Shown here piece after piece: positions 8,985 to 17,589 of a DNA stretch of 64,000 bases. Numbering within the stretch: the stretch's first letter is position 1; each line of letters opens with the position of its first letter. The notes under the pieces are model-generated. The model was not told where the DNA came from. It made no database searches and worked only from the letters and a program-made list of their open reading frames with translations. Source of the stretch: Cytophagaceae bacterium (GTDB lineage Bacteria; Bacteroidota; Bacteroidia; Cytophagales; Spirosomataceae); the NCBI GenBank assembly GCA_027491315.1, contig JAIXWL010000010.1:372001-436000 (forward strand), given 5' to 3'. Both the position numbers and the translations under genes were made by a program.

Positions 8985-9338
8985 TAGTTTGGTAATTTGG
9001 GGTTAAAGAATTATTTAAAAATAAAACTCGCGAAAATACAACGTAGCAGTTTTCATAGATTTCTAAGCGTCCGCTGTTTTTTTCAGTAAAGGCAAAAGTA
9101 ATGCAATTCTTAATTAATTTTTACACGGGTTTATCTAAAAAGTTCTCATTTTTTTCATATCACCCAAGTGCCTATTGTACTATCCTGATATTTTAAACTA
9201 AATATGTCACTTTATTAGGTACTTTTTCGAGAATTAAAAAATTAAAAAAAAATGAAAAAAAATTAATTTAAACCCCAAATTCAATGAAAGTCCCCCATAA
9301 AAATTCTAACTTTAAACACTAAAACAACCTTTTATCAC
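8985..9338. other. Divergent intergenic region upstream of exbB
   Basis: 354 nt without a convincing gene. It holds a candidate exbB promoter (9093-9100) and a very A-rich tract around 9235-9270. The plus-strand gene at 9339 has only a weak -7 match (TAACTTTA at 9307-9314). Confidence 0.6.
9093..9100 (-). promoter_or_regulatory. Candidate -7 promoter element of the exbB operon
   Basis: Reads TACTTTTG on the minus strand, a perfect match to TAnnTTTG. It would give a leader of about 100 nt before the exbB ATG. Confidence 0.5.
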
Positions 9339-9668
9339 ATGGATTCTCCCTTTTATCCAAAACGCCTCAAACCCTCTACACGCAAGGAATCTAGTCATTC
9401 TTTAAAGGAGGTAATTGAGTCCATGCTCAAGGTGTATCAAATACAGGGGAAATACCAAGAAACGTTCGTTAGTGCACACTGGGAGGAAATCATGGGGAAA
9501 CCCATTGCTGCCCGTACCCAAAAAGTCTATGTTCACCAACAAAAATTATTTGTTCAAATCAATTCAGCACCTCTTAAAAAGGAGCTGATGATGGCCAAAG
9601 AAAAAATGATTGACCTCATCAATAAACACGCTAAATCTGATTTAATTAAGGATGTAGTGTTTCTTTAG
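9339..9668 (+). CDS. DUF721/DciA-like protein
   Basis: A 109-residue protein of the DUF721 (DciA-like) family. It has a basic N-terminus, the SLKEVIESML helix, the WEEIMGKPIAARTQKVYV core and a KLFVQINSAPLKKEL strand-helix. DciA proteins help load the replicative helicase DnaB in bacteria that lack DnaC. Whether this short Bacteroidota member does so is inferred from the family. Its 3' end overlaps the convergent GT87 gene by 23 nt. Confidence 0.8.
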   Translation: MDSPFYPKRLKPSTRKESSHSLKEVIESMLKVYQIQGKYQETFVSAHWEEIMGKPIAARTQKVYVHQQKLFVQINSAPLKKELMMAKEKMIDLINKHAKSDLIKDVVFL

Positions 9669-10815
9669 GCTCTTGCCTGACTAAATCCCAGGCAATTGAG
9701 AGCCAAACCATGAATAAAGGCAAAATCATTAAGCCCAAAGGATTTATCCATTCATTTCTCAACCAGGTAGGAAATAAATCCGTTGGTGAAAAACTCGAAA
9801 TCAACAAAGTAAATACCAATAAGGTCCATCTGGCTTTGCTTTTTTCTCCCAAAACAAACCAAATACCGACCCCTGGAAAGGCCATAATCAGCGTCGGAGA
9901 TTCTGTACCGGTACTCGCTAACATAAGATAAATGCTCACAAAGGCCACCATCCTCAGCTGAAATGCCAGATCCTTCCATTTGCTTATCTGAAAAAACACC
10001 AGCAGATTTACTAGCATAGAGGGTAGTAAAAACCATAAATTGGATAGGCTTCCGTCTCCCGTCCAGCGACGAATCATTCCCATCACGCATACATCTGTAC
10101 GTAAGTTCTTGATGTCGACATTTAGGTCATTTTTATGTGCCAATACTTCTTTCCAACCCCAATAAGTAGACAAGCCATAATCCCAACCTCCCAAAATCAA
10201 GGGGATAATCAAAATCAGTAACATCCAAAAAATCAAATATCCTGCCAAACGAAGCGGATTTTTAGAAAAAAAGAAAAAAGCTAAGCCTACTATTCCGTAC
10301 AGCTTGATGCAAATTCCCAACACAATCCACAAGGCAGCCCAAGAATCTTGCCCTCGATTGATGCAGATATAGCTCCAAAGAATCAGGGCTATACACAGGG
10401 GATGAAATTGCGTATTCAGCAGTGCCGTCATGGTGGAATTCAAGATAATCCAAGCAATAGCCACTCGTTTTTTTTCATCCAAGGGCAAATTCCAAACTGC
10501 CAGAAAAAGCACCAATGCATTGACCATATTCCAAACACTCACACTTACTACCGTAGGTAAAAAGGCAAATGGTGCCATCAAAATGGCAAAAATGGGGCCA
10601 TATAGATATAAATCGAAGTATTCCTTAGGGTATTCCAAGTACAAAGGTATTCTTTGCAAAAAGTGTCCGTAGCTCGATTTGAAAATTATAAAATTGTTGA
10701 TATGCGAATGAAGCTCTCCTTGGTAATACTGCTTGATGCCTGTAAAAAGACCTGCCAATAACCATAGACCCAATAAAAACTCGTAACGAGCATAAAAAGC
10801 TGGCTTATTTTCCAT
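9646..10815 (-). CDS. GT87-like integral-membrane glycosyltransferase
   Basis: A 389-residue protein with about ten membrane helices, resembling the DUF2029/GT87 group of GT-C glycosyltransferases. These use polyprenyl-phosphate sugars on the outer face of the inner membrane. A large loop (about 205-245) lies between hydrophobic blocks. It is the last gene of a three-gene run and overlaps the deacetylase gene by 11 nt. By position it would be the final transferase acting on a lipid-linked sugar made by the upstream GT2. Acceptor unknown. Confidence 0.75.
   Translation of the reverse strand: MENKPAFYARYEFLLGLWLLAGLFTGIKQYYQGELHSHINNFIIFKSSYGHFLQRIPLYLEYPKEYFDLYLYGPIFAILMAPFAFLPTVVSVSVWNMVNALVLFLAVWNLPLDEKKRVAIAWIILNSTMTALLNTQFHPLCIALILWSYICINRGQDSWAALWIVLGICIKLYGIVGLAFFFFSKNPLRLAGYLIFWMLLILIIPLILGGWDYGLSTYWGWKEVLAHKNDLNVDIKNLRTDVCVMGMIRRWTGDGSLSNLWFLLPSMLVNLLVFFQISKWKDLAFQLRMVAFVSIYLMLASTGTESPTLIMAFPGVGIWFVLGEKSKARWTLLVFTLLISSFSPTDLFPTWLRNEWINPLGLMILPLFMVWLSIAWDLVRQEPKETLHP
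9668..9704. terminator. Hairpin just past the DciA-like stop, inside the GT87 gene
   Basis: GGCTCTTGCCTG (9668-9679) pairs with CAGGCAA (9689-9695) and AGAGCC (9699-9704), with a 3-nt bulge. It starts at the last base of the DciA-like stop codon and lies in the antisense 3' coding end. No T-run follows, so termination is uncertain. Confidence 0.4.
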
Positions 10816-11599
10816 TTTCCAATTGCTTTACAAATTTTTGCATCGTCATGAACTCTCCCAATCCTTCCTTTTGGAGATATAAAATCAACGATTTCAATTT
10901 GGCTACTAATTCCCCTTGAGAACCTCGACTCAAATGAGCGGGTAAAGGATATTTAGACAAATCCGCAAACTCCCAAGGATGAAAATATAAATTGAGAAAA
11001 CCATGCTTCTTTAATGTATCCTTACAGAGTTGCTTAAAAACAAACAATGGGAAGTTTTTAAAAGCCAACCAAAACAGTGGTATTCTAAAATTAGGGCTTA
11101 CTGAAGCTGGGATATTCCAAAGTCCCTTTTCAAAAAATGGTAGCTTCGAAGCTTTTAAATGATTATACCTTCCGGGAATCCAAGTTGGGTTTAACGAAGA
11201 ATGATATTGGTAGCCGGCTTGTAAAATATCTGCCTCCTCTACATGTTGCATTCTGGCCATTCTAAAACCTATTACTTTTCTAGCACTTAATTCTTCCAAA
11301 AGTAAACGGGAAGCCAACAAATCTGTTTTTGGGTCAAACTTACTATGATAAAATCCATGGGACGCCAATTCATGTGAAGCATCAAGATCTTTTATCCACT
11401 CTGGATGATGCTGTGCATAAACTCCCGTGCAAAATATGGTGCAGGGCACATGGGTATCTGAAATAACCTGCATGAATTGTTCCAAACCTTTTCTGGATTG
11501 AGCCAATTGCTCTTCTAAGCCAATTTCATAGCCATATTCTAGAGGAATATCACATTCTTCTACATCAATTGTCAAAAGTATGGCTGGGCTTGATTTCAT
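10805..11599 (-). CDS. NodB-type polysaccharide deacetylase
   Basis: A 264-residue protein with the NodB fold. The catalytic-base Asp is in TIDVEE (residue 12), metal-binding His residues are in SHGFYHS (81 and 85), and a GFRMAR stretch sits where the family has GFRxP. No signal peptide is seen, so it acts in the cytosol or at the inner membrane face. It overlaps GT2 by 4 nt (ATGA) and GT87 by 11 nt. In the Arn pathway the matching ArnD removes formyl from a lipid-linked sugar; a similar job is inferred here. Confidence 0.85.
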   Translation of the reverse strand: MKSSPAILLTIDVEECDIPLEYGYEIGLEEQLAQSRKGLEQFMQVISDTHVPCTIFCTGVYAQHHPEWIKDLDASHELASHGFYHSKFDPKTDLLASRLLLEELSARKVIGFRMARMQHVEEADILQAGYQYHSSLNPTWIPGRYNHLKASKLPFFEKGLWNIPASVSPNFRIPLFWLAFKNFPLFVFKQLCKDTLKKHGFLNLYFHPWEFADLSKYPLPAHLSRGSQGELVAKLKSLILYLQKEGLGEFMTMQKFVKQLENGK

Positions 11600-12339
11600 T
11601 TAGAGAAGAATCCTCGGATTAAAATGGAGGCAAAATTGATTAATTCCGTAAGTATCGTTTTAGGCTTCATGGTTGAAAAATGAATTCCTTCTCGCACCTG
11701 GACATAAATCCACTCCATTTGTATATCTTTTTGTTTGGACACTAAAACCAAAAATTCCATATCAAAGAGGAATGCGGCAATCTTAGTTTTCAAAAACAAT
11801 TCTTTGCCTTTGGCATTAAATCCTTTAAGCCCTGATTGTGTGTCCTTCACTTTTAATCCTGGGAAAAACAAATAATTCATCAATTTTAAGGATAGGGAAA
11901 ATATTTTTCTCCAAAAGGGTAATTGATCGTAATATTGCTCATCTCGAACACCAACTACAACATCTACCTTACCTTCTGCTAATCTTCGACACATTTCCCA
12001 AGCATTCTCCATTTTGTAGGGATAATCTGCATCTGTGTAAATGACTAAATCACCTTGACATTGTTTAATCGCGTGCCTTAAGGCTCCACCCTTTCCTAAA
12101 TTTTGACTTAATTTAATAAATGTAAAATGAGAGATAGATTCCTGTAATTTCTTAATGTCTTCCTCATACACCCCATGCTTACTCCCATCATCCACCACAT
12201 AAACAGCTACCATTAGCCCTTGAGGAATTTTTGACATAAAAAGGGCATAATGACCTATCAAATCCTCTGCCCATCCAGCATGGGGATTGTAACATGGATG
12301 TACCATGTCTAGGCTTATATTTGTGTTTAAAGTAGTCAA
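11596..12339 (-). CDS. Family 2 glycosyltransferase (dolichyl-phosphate-mannose-synthase-like)
   Basis: A 247-residue GT2 enzyme with VVDDGS at residues 48-53, NLGKGGALRHAI near 80-91 and TDAD at 102-105 (nucleotide-sugar and metal binding). Its size and lack of several C-terminal helices fit a polyprenyl-phosphate glycosyltransferase. I keep the TTG start at 12339 because the first ATG (12306) would cut the first beta-strand (NISLDMVHPCYNP), and an in-frame stop lies just upstream. It overlaps the deacetylase gene by 4 nt. Likely role: first step, loading a sugar onto undecaprenyl phosphate. Confidence 0.85.
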   Translation of the reverse strand: MTTLNTNISLDMVHPCYNPHAGWAEDLIGHYALFMSKIPQGLMVAVYVVDDGSKHGVYEEDIKKLQESISHFTFIKLSQNLGKGGALRHAIKQCQGDLVIYTDADYPYKMENAWEMCRRLAEGKVDVVVGVRDEQYYDQLPFWRKIFSLSLKLMNYLFFPGLKVKDTQSGLKGFNAKGKELFLKTKIAAFLFDMEFLVLVSKQKDIQMEWIYVQVREGIHFSTMKPKTILTELINFASILIRGFFSK

Positions 12340-12425
12340 AAAAGGATTCTTTTTGCAATAATACGAAAATTAAACCTTGGGTTGAAAAGAAAAATAATTC
12401 ATATTTGTCTACCATTCTAATAATT

Positions 12426-13322
12426 ATGAAAACTCCACCTCTATTACATCCTGGCGATGAAGTGATTTTGGTATCCCCTGCGTCTCATCCAAAGAGTGAT
12501 CAGTGGAAGCAAGGAGTGGAAGTTTTAGAGTCTTGGGGTTTAAAAGTCCGACTAGCGCCGCACGCCTTATCTCATTATTTTGGATTTGGTGGAAGCGACG
12601 AAGAAAGACGTAGTGATTTTCAATTGGCTTTAGATGACCCATCCATTAAAGCAATTTTCCCCATACGGGGAGGATATGGTTCTAGTCGCATTATAGATCA
12701 ATTAAACTTTGATTTATTTGTAAAAAATCCAAAATGGATTGTTGGCTTTTCAGACATTACTGCCATCCTGAATCATGTGGCTAATTTACAAATAGCCAGC
12801 ATTCATGGACCCATGCCACATAATTTCTGCCAAGTGGGTGGAGATGAGGCTTTGGAAAATCTCCGCACTTTACTTTTTGAAGGAAAAACCCATATCGAGA
12901 TTGATGCCGAAGCCGATAATAGAATAGGCCAGGCAGAAGCTGTCATAATTGGTGGGAATTTATCACTCATCGTTCACCTCATTGGTAGCACCAGCTTAGC
13001 CGAATTCAGCAACAAGATATTATTACTAGAAGATGTCGGTGAAAATTTATACCATATTGACCGCATGGTATTGCAATTAAAAAGAGCTGGATTGTTAGAC
13101 CATTTAGCTGGTTTATTGGTAGGAGGATTTAGTGATTGTAAAGAAGCTGGCCTTAGTGTAGGTAAAAATCTCAATCAAATTATTTTAGACCATACCGCTG
13201 GGACTTCATATCCCATTGCATTTGAATTTCCTTCTGGACACATAGCCCAAAATTTTCCCTTGGTATTTGGCAAAAAAATCAAGCTCTTGGTAAATGAAAG
13301 CAAAGTCCAACTAACTGATTAA
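12426..13322 (+). CDS. ldcA: LD-carboxypeptidase (S66 family)
   Basis: A 298-residue S66 peptidase. I use the ATG at 12426, not the earlier TTG at 12405, because the family begins with PxLxPGDxVxLVSPAS. The nucleophile Ser is in GFSD (residue 109); Glu is at 202 (LLLEDVGE) and His at 272 (SGHIAQN), a complete S66 triad. It removes the terminal D-Ala from muropeptide tetrapeptides in the cytosol during murein recycling, which fits the Mpl-type ligase at 36657. A CATATTTG sequence about 20 nt upstream is a near-match promoter. Confidence 0.92.
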   Translation: MKTPPLLHPGDEVILVSPASHPKSDQWKQGVEVLESWGLKVRLAPHALSHYFGFGGSDEERRSDFQLALDDPSIKAIFPIRGGYGSSRIIDQLNFDLFVKNPKWIVGFSDITAILNHVANLQIASIHGPMPHNFCQVGGDEALENLRTLLFEGKTHIEIDAEADNRIGQAEAVIIGGNLSLIVHLIGSTSLAEFSNKILLLEDVGENLYHIDRMVLQLKRAGLLDHLAGLLVGGFSDCKEAGLSVGKNLNQIILDHTAGTSYPIAFEFPSGHIAQNFPLVFGKKIKLLVNESKVQLTD

Positions 13323-13362
13323 GTCGCATTACTTTTCCCATTAATTTTCCTAACAAAAAACG

Positions 13363-14901
13363 ATGTTAGCTAAAACGTATGGGTGCGCTGTATTTGGGGT
13401 ATCTGCCAACCTCATTACCATAGAAACACATGTAGGACAAGGAAGTAAATGCTATTTGGTAGGTCTTCCTGATTCAACCATCAAAGAATCGATTCAGCGG
13501 GTAGAATCTGCCTTGAAAAACACAGGATTTTTTTTCCCAAGGAGAAAGGTCATCATTAATTTAGCCCCTGCTGATATCCGCAAGGAGGGCTCTGCCTATG
13601 ATTTGCCAATCGCTCTCTCTATTTTAGAGGCATCAGAGCAAGTGGAATTAAAAGGATTGGAAGAATACGTCATCATGGGTGAATTAGCGCTTGATGGAAC
13701 TATTAGACCTATCAAAGGTGCATTACCCATTGCCTTGGAAGCTAAAAGCAGAGGCATCACTAAACTTATTTTACCGGAGGAAAATGCCATTGAAGCCGCT
13801 ATGGTTGAGGGCATTGAAGTATTTGGATTAAGCCACTTGAGGGAAACGGTTCAATTCATTCGAAATAAAATTAAACTAGCCCCTACCCAAGTAGACGTGC
13901 AAACTTTATTCAGCCAATCGCATGATTTATTTGATATTGATTTTTCTCAGGTTCAAGGTCAAGAGGGCGTAAAAAGGGCCTTTGAAATTGCAGCAGCTGG
14001 GGGCCATAACCTCATCATGATTGGTCCTCCTGGAGCTGGTAAAACCATGTTAGCCAAAAGACTTCCAACAATCCTCCCTCCTTTTTCATTACCTGAGGCC
14101 CTAGAGGTCACCAAAATACATTCAGTAGCAGGAAAATTAATGGGAAAGCATTCATTACTAACTCATCGACCTTTCAGAAGTCCACACCATACGATTTCCA
14201 ATGCGGCCTTGGTGGGTGGGGGTTCATTTCCTCAACCAGGAGAAATTTCATTAGCCCATCATGGCGTGTTGTTTCTGGATGAGCTTCCTGAATTTAACCG
14301 AAATGCTTTGGAAGTAATGCGCCAGCCCTTAGAAGATCGAAAAGTTTTTATCTCTAGAGCCAAATGGTCATTGGAATTCCCAGCCAATTTTATGCTGGTC
14401 GCTAGTATGAATCCTTGTCCATGTGGCTATTACAATCATCCGAATAAAGATTGTGTTTGCGGGCCAGGTCAAGTGCAACGCTATTTAAATCGAATTTCGG
14501 GACCTTTACTCGATCGGATCGACATGCACATTGAAATAGTACCGGTGCAATTTGAAGAAATGAGTACAGGACGTGCCGCGGAGCCCAGTGAGCATGTTCG
14601 AAAAAGAGTTATAGAAGCTAGAAAAATTCAACAAAATCGATTTATCCCATTTCCGAAAATACATTCGAATGCCATGATGACAAGTTCGCAAGTCAATGAA
14701 TATTGCCAACTGGATGAATCATCGCAGCAATTGCTGTCTGTAGCAATGGATAAATTACAACTTTCAGCTAGGGCCTTTGATAAAATAAGAAAAGTAGCTC
14801 GAACAATCGCTGATTTGGCTATGTCTGAGCAAATTAAAACGGAACACATCGCCGAGGCAATTACCTACCGAAATTTAGATAGAGAAAATTGGGCGGGATA
14901 A
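13363..14901 (+). CDS. YifB/ComM family Mg-chelatase-like AAA ATPase
   Basis: A 512-residue protein of normal family length. An N-terminal Lon-protease-like fold (1-180) precedes the AAA core, with Walker A GPPGAGKT at 221-228 and Walker B FLDELPEF. A Cys cluster (CPCG ... CVCG, near residue 352-368) and a C-terminal Mg-chelatase domain follow. ComM acts as a hexameric helicase promoting branch migration during integration of taken-up DNA. Function in this organism is inferred from the family. Confidence 0.93.
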   Translation: MLAKTYGCAVFGVSANLITIETHVGQGSKCYLVGLPDSTIKESIQRVESALKNTGFFFPRRKVIINLAPADIRKEGSAYDLPIALSILEASEQVELKGLEEYVIMGELALDGTIRPIKGALPIALEAKSRGITKLILPEENAIEAAMVEGIEVFGLSHLRETVQFIRNKIKLAPTQVDVQTLFSQSHDLFDIDFSQVQGQEGVKRAFEIAAAGGHNLIMIGPPGAGKTMLAKRLPTILPPFSLPEALEVTKIHSVAGKLMGKHSLLTHRPFRSPHHTISNAALVGGGSFPQPGEISLAHHGVLFLDELPEFNRNALEVMRQPLEDRKVFISRAKWSLEFPANFMLVASMNPCPCGYYNHPNKDCVCGPGQVQRYLNRISGPLLDRIDMHIEIVPVQFEEMSTGRAAEPSEHVRKRVIEARKIQQNRFIPFPKIHSNAMMTSSQVNEYCQLDESSQQLLSVAMDKLQLSARAFDKIRKVARTIADLAMSEQIKTEHIAEAITYRNLDRENWAG

Positions 14902-14928
14902 TGTATTTTTGAAGAAAAATATTCCAAT

Positions 14929-15942
14929 ATGCGCCTGTCCTTTTTGATACTTTTCGCTTGTTTGAGCATTTCAGCCCCTACTTGGGCACAGAAAATTGAT
15001 CAGAATAAGTCTTTCCGACCGATTATTCCTATGGAGGAAATTTTCAAAAAGGCAGAAAAGGAAAATAAACCCATCTTTTTTGAAGCTTTTTTACCTTCAT
15101 GCTCGCATTGCATTGCCTACGATAAAACCTTAGGTCAGCCTGCCATCAAGACATATTTGGATTTGAATTTTCATGCCTATCAATTGGATTTAAGCAAACG
15201 AGAAAATAATGCCTTTTTACGTTCTCGAAAAATCTTTATTCCATCTACTCCTTCTTTTATTGTCTTTTCTCCCCAAGGAAAAGTATGGAACATTGAACCA
15301 GTTGGAGAAGCCACCAATTCGGTGAATGGTATTATTCAATTATTGGATGCTGCCAAAAATCCTTTAAAAAACCAATCTCAATTGTTGGAGCGCTACTTAG
15401 CAGGCGAAAGAAATAAAGAAAACATGATTTCCGCCGCCTATTTCACTCGCTTGAGTTTAGATACCATGAAAAATGTGGGATTAGTGAATGACTTGGTTAA
15501 AATGATAAAACCTGAGGAATTTGAAAGCCAAACTAGCTTTCTATTGATCCAAAAGGTCATGATGGATGAAGAAAATGCCTTGTTCCAACATTTCATTACC
15601 CACATTAAAAACTATGAAAGTAAATATGACAGTATGGAGGTCAAGCAGACGGCCGAAAATACCATCATGACAAGCATATACAGTAGTAGGGCAAGGTCTT
15701 TTAGCCCCGAAAGACTACAAAAATTAAAGAGTGGTTTACAAGCTATTGGATTAAAACCGCAGCAAATTGCGGCACGTTTTATCTACCTCGAGGTTTTGAT
15801 TGATTTGGATAAAAAATTAGTCGAGCAGGCAGTAACTAGAGTAAAAAACTTTTACGGAGGTAAGGCCATTCCTGAGAAAGAAAAAGAGTTTTGGTGTAAA
15901 CTGTTAAAAAAGCCAGGAAGCACGGAATGCTTACTTCCTTAA
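14929..15942 (+). CDS. Exported thioredoxin-fold protein
   Basis: A 337-residue protein with a signal peptide (1-20, cut at TWA-Q) and an N-terminal thioredoxin-like domain with CSHC at residues 58-61. A cis-Pro-type strand (IPSTPSFIVF) follows. A helical ~190-residue C-terminal region is of unknown fold. It is probably a periplasmic thiol oxidoreductase or thiol-containing chaperone. It starts 27 nt after yifB and may be co-transcribed. Confidence 0.8.
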   Translation: MRLSFLILFACLSISAPTWAQKIDQNKSFRPIIPMEEIFKKAEKENKPIFFEAFLPSCSHCIAYDKTLGQPAIKTYLDLNFHAYQLDLSKRENNAFLRSRKIFIPSTPSFIVFSPQGKVWNIEPVGEATNSVNGIIQLLDAAKNPLKNQSQLLERYLAGERNKENMISAAYFTRLSLDTMKNVGLVNDLVKMIKPEEFESQTSFLLIQKVMMDEENALFQHFITHIKNYESKYDSMEVKQTAENTIMTSIYSSRARSFSPERLQKLKSGLQAIGLKPQQIAARFIYLEVLIDLDKKLVEQAVTRVKNFYGGKAIPEKEKEFWCKLLKKPGSTECLLP

Positions 15943-16044
15943 ATCCACTCAAAATACATAAAAACCTAAGGAGTTGAATTGTTATTTTGCTCAAAAAAAA
16001 GTAAATTTCTGAATCGTAAACTCTCATCCTATTTAAACTAATCC

Positions 16045-17535
16045 ATGAAGAGAAGTATATTATCCATCTTGGTCTTTATTTTCTTAATTACTTCATTTGG
16101 TTTCAGTCCATCATTGGGTGGAGAGGAAAGTTTAGAGTCGGTTTTTAAACGAATCAAAGATGAAGTAGATCAAAACTCTTTGGCATATTCCTCTTTGGGC
16201 ACGGCATGTAAAACTGTGGGGCATCGACTTACAGGAAGTGAAAAAGGGAAAAAGGCTGAAGAATTCGCCTTTAATCTTTTTAAAAAATACGGATTCCGTG
16301 ATACCAAATTTCAAGGATTTCAAGTGGAGGCCTGGGCTAGAGATACAGTAACTCTTTCCATTGCCCCTCCCAAATCCGATGATTTCAGAGAGGTTCCAGT
16401 TGTTTCATTGGCTATGACTCCTGTGGAAGCCAATATAACAGGGGCAATGGTGGATATGGGAAATGGGCTTGACCTTGATTTTGAAGCAAAAAAAGAACAA
16501 ATCAAAGGCAAAGTGGCAGTCATGAATATTGGTTTGGTAGACCCTAAGACAGGACAAAAAAACCTTCATCGTTCAGAAAAAACAGCTTTGGCTATCCAAT
16601 ATGGCGCCATTGGGGTCATTTTTGTAAATACCGTTAAAGGTCAAGTTTTACTAACAGGAACCGCCTCCGTTACTGGAAATTTAATATCCATTCCGGCAGT
16701 TTGTGTAAGTTGGGAAAGCGGTATGGAAATTCGTAAATGGATGCTTGAGCAACCTGGTTTATTGAGTTTAATTGAAATGCATAATGTAAGTAAACCTATC
16801 AAAGCGCGGAATGTAGTAGCTACTTTGAAAGGGGATAATAAAAAATTTCGCAAGGAAAAAATCATTATTGGTGGCCACTTAGATTCTTGGGATTTATCTA
16901 CGGGGGCTATTGACAATGGAATTGGTTCCTTTTCAGTCATTGATATCGCTAGAACCTTTAAAGCCTTGGGCCTAAAGAGTAAAAGAACCATTGAATTTGT
17001 CGCCTTTATGGGGGAAGAAGAGGGTTTGCTAGGTTCAAAAGCCTACATTGAACGTGCAAAAAAATCAGGTGAAATCGATGAAATAGTTTACATGATCAAT
17101 TTGGACATGACTAATAATGTCTCTGGTTTCAATGCAGGTGGAAGGGATGAATTACTTAGCTTGTTGAAAGATATTGGTAATAAAATCAAGTCGATTGACC
17201 CTGCATTTGGCAATGAGATTAGCAATAGTGCTGGACTACATTCAGACCATCAATCTTTTTTAATGGAAGGTATCCCTGCCAGCGCGCCTATAGGACGTTT
17301 GGAAAAACGAGTATTGGATTGTTACCATGCAAATTGCGATTCCTTTGATTTGGTCAACAAAAAAGAATTAGAAAATACCGTAAAATATACAGCTATGTTG
17401 TTGTACGGATTGGCAAATGCGAATACTATACCAGCCAAAAGGCTAGACTTTTACTCTACGCGAGATTTCTTCATCAAACAAAACCTAAGAAGAGATTTAG
17501 AATTGGGTAATGAGTGGCGCTGGGGTAAAGATTAA
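16045..17535 (+). CDS. Secreted M28 zinc aminopeptidase
   Basis: A 496-residue M28 peptidase with a signal peptide (about 1-26), a protease-associated (PA) insert around residues 120-250 and the M28 catalytic domain. Zinc ligands and catalytic acids appear in GGHLDSWD, GAIDNGIG, MGEEEGLLGS, INLDMTNN and the late LHSDHQSF. It is probably periplasmic or outer-membrane associated and releases N-terminal residues from peptides. Nothing needed for catalysis looks missing. Confidence 0.9.
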   Translation: MKRSILSILVFIFLITSFGFSPSLGGEESLESVFKRIKDEVDQNSLAYSSLGTACKTVGHRLTGSEKGKKAEEFAFNLFKKYGFRDTKFQGFQVEAWARDTVTLSIAPPKSDDFREVPVVSLAMTPVEANITGAMVDMGNGLDLDFEAKKEQIKGKVAVMNIGLVDPKTGQKNLHRSEKTALAIQYGAIGVIFVNTVKGQVLLTGTASVTGNLISIPAVCVSWESGMEIRKWMLEQPGLLSLIEMHNVSKPIKARNVVATLKGDNKKFRKEKIIIGGHLDSWDLSTGAIDNGIGSFSVIDIARTFKALGLKSKRTIEFVAFMGEEEGLLGSKAYIERAKKSGEIDEIVYMINLDMTNNVSGFNAGGRDELLSLLKDIGNKIKSIDPAFGNEISNSAGLHSDHQSFLMEGIPASAPIGRLEKRVLDCYHANCDSFDLVNKKELENTVKYTAMLLYGLANANTIPAKRLDFYSTRDFFIKQNLRRDLELGNEWRWGKD

Positions 17536-17589
17536 GCAAGCCATTTTTATTTCAATTATTAGATTATTCCCTAAAAGCAAAGTAACCTT

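Noticed and set aside
12188..12415. A 75-codon minus-strand frame overlapping the GT2 start
   Set aside because: It is in a different frame from the GT2 domain and shows no family pattern.
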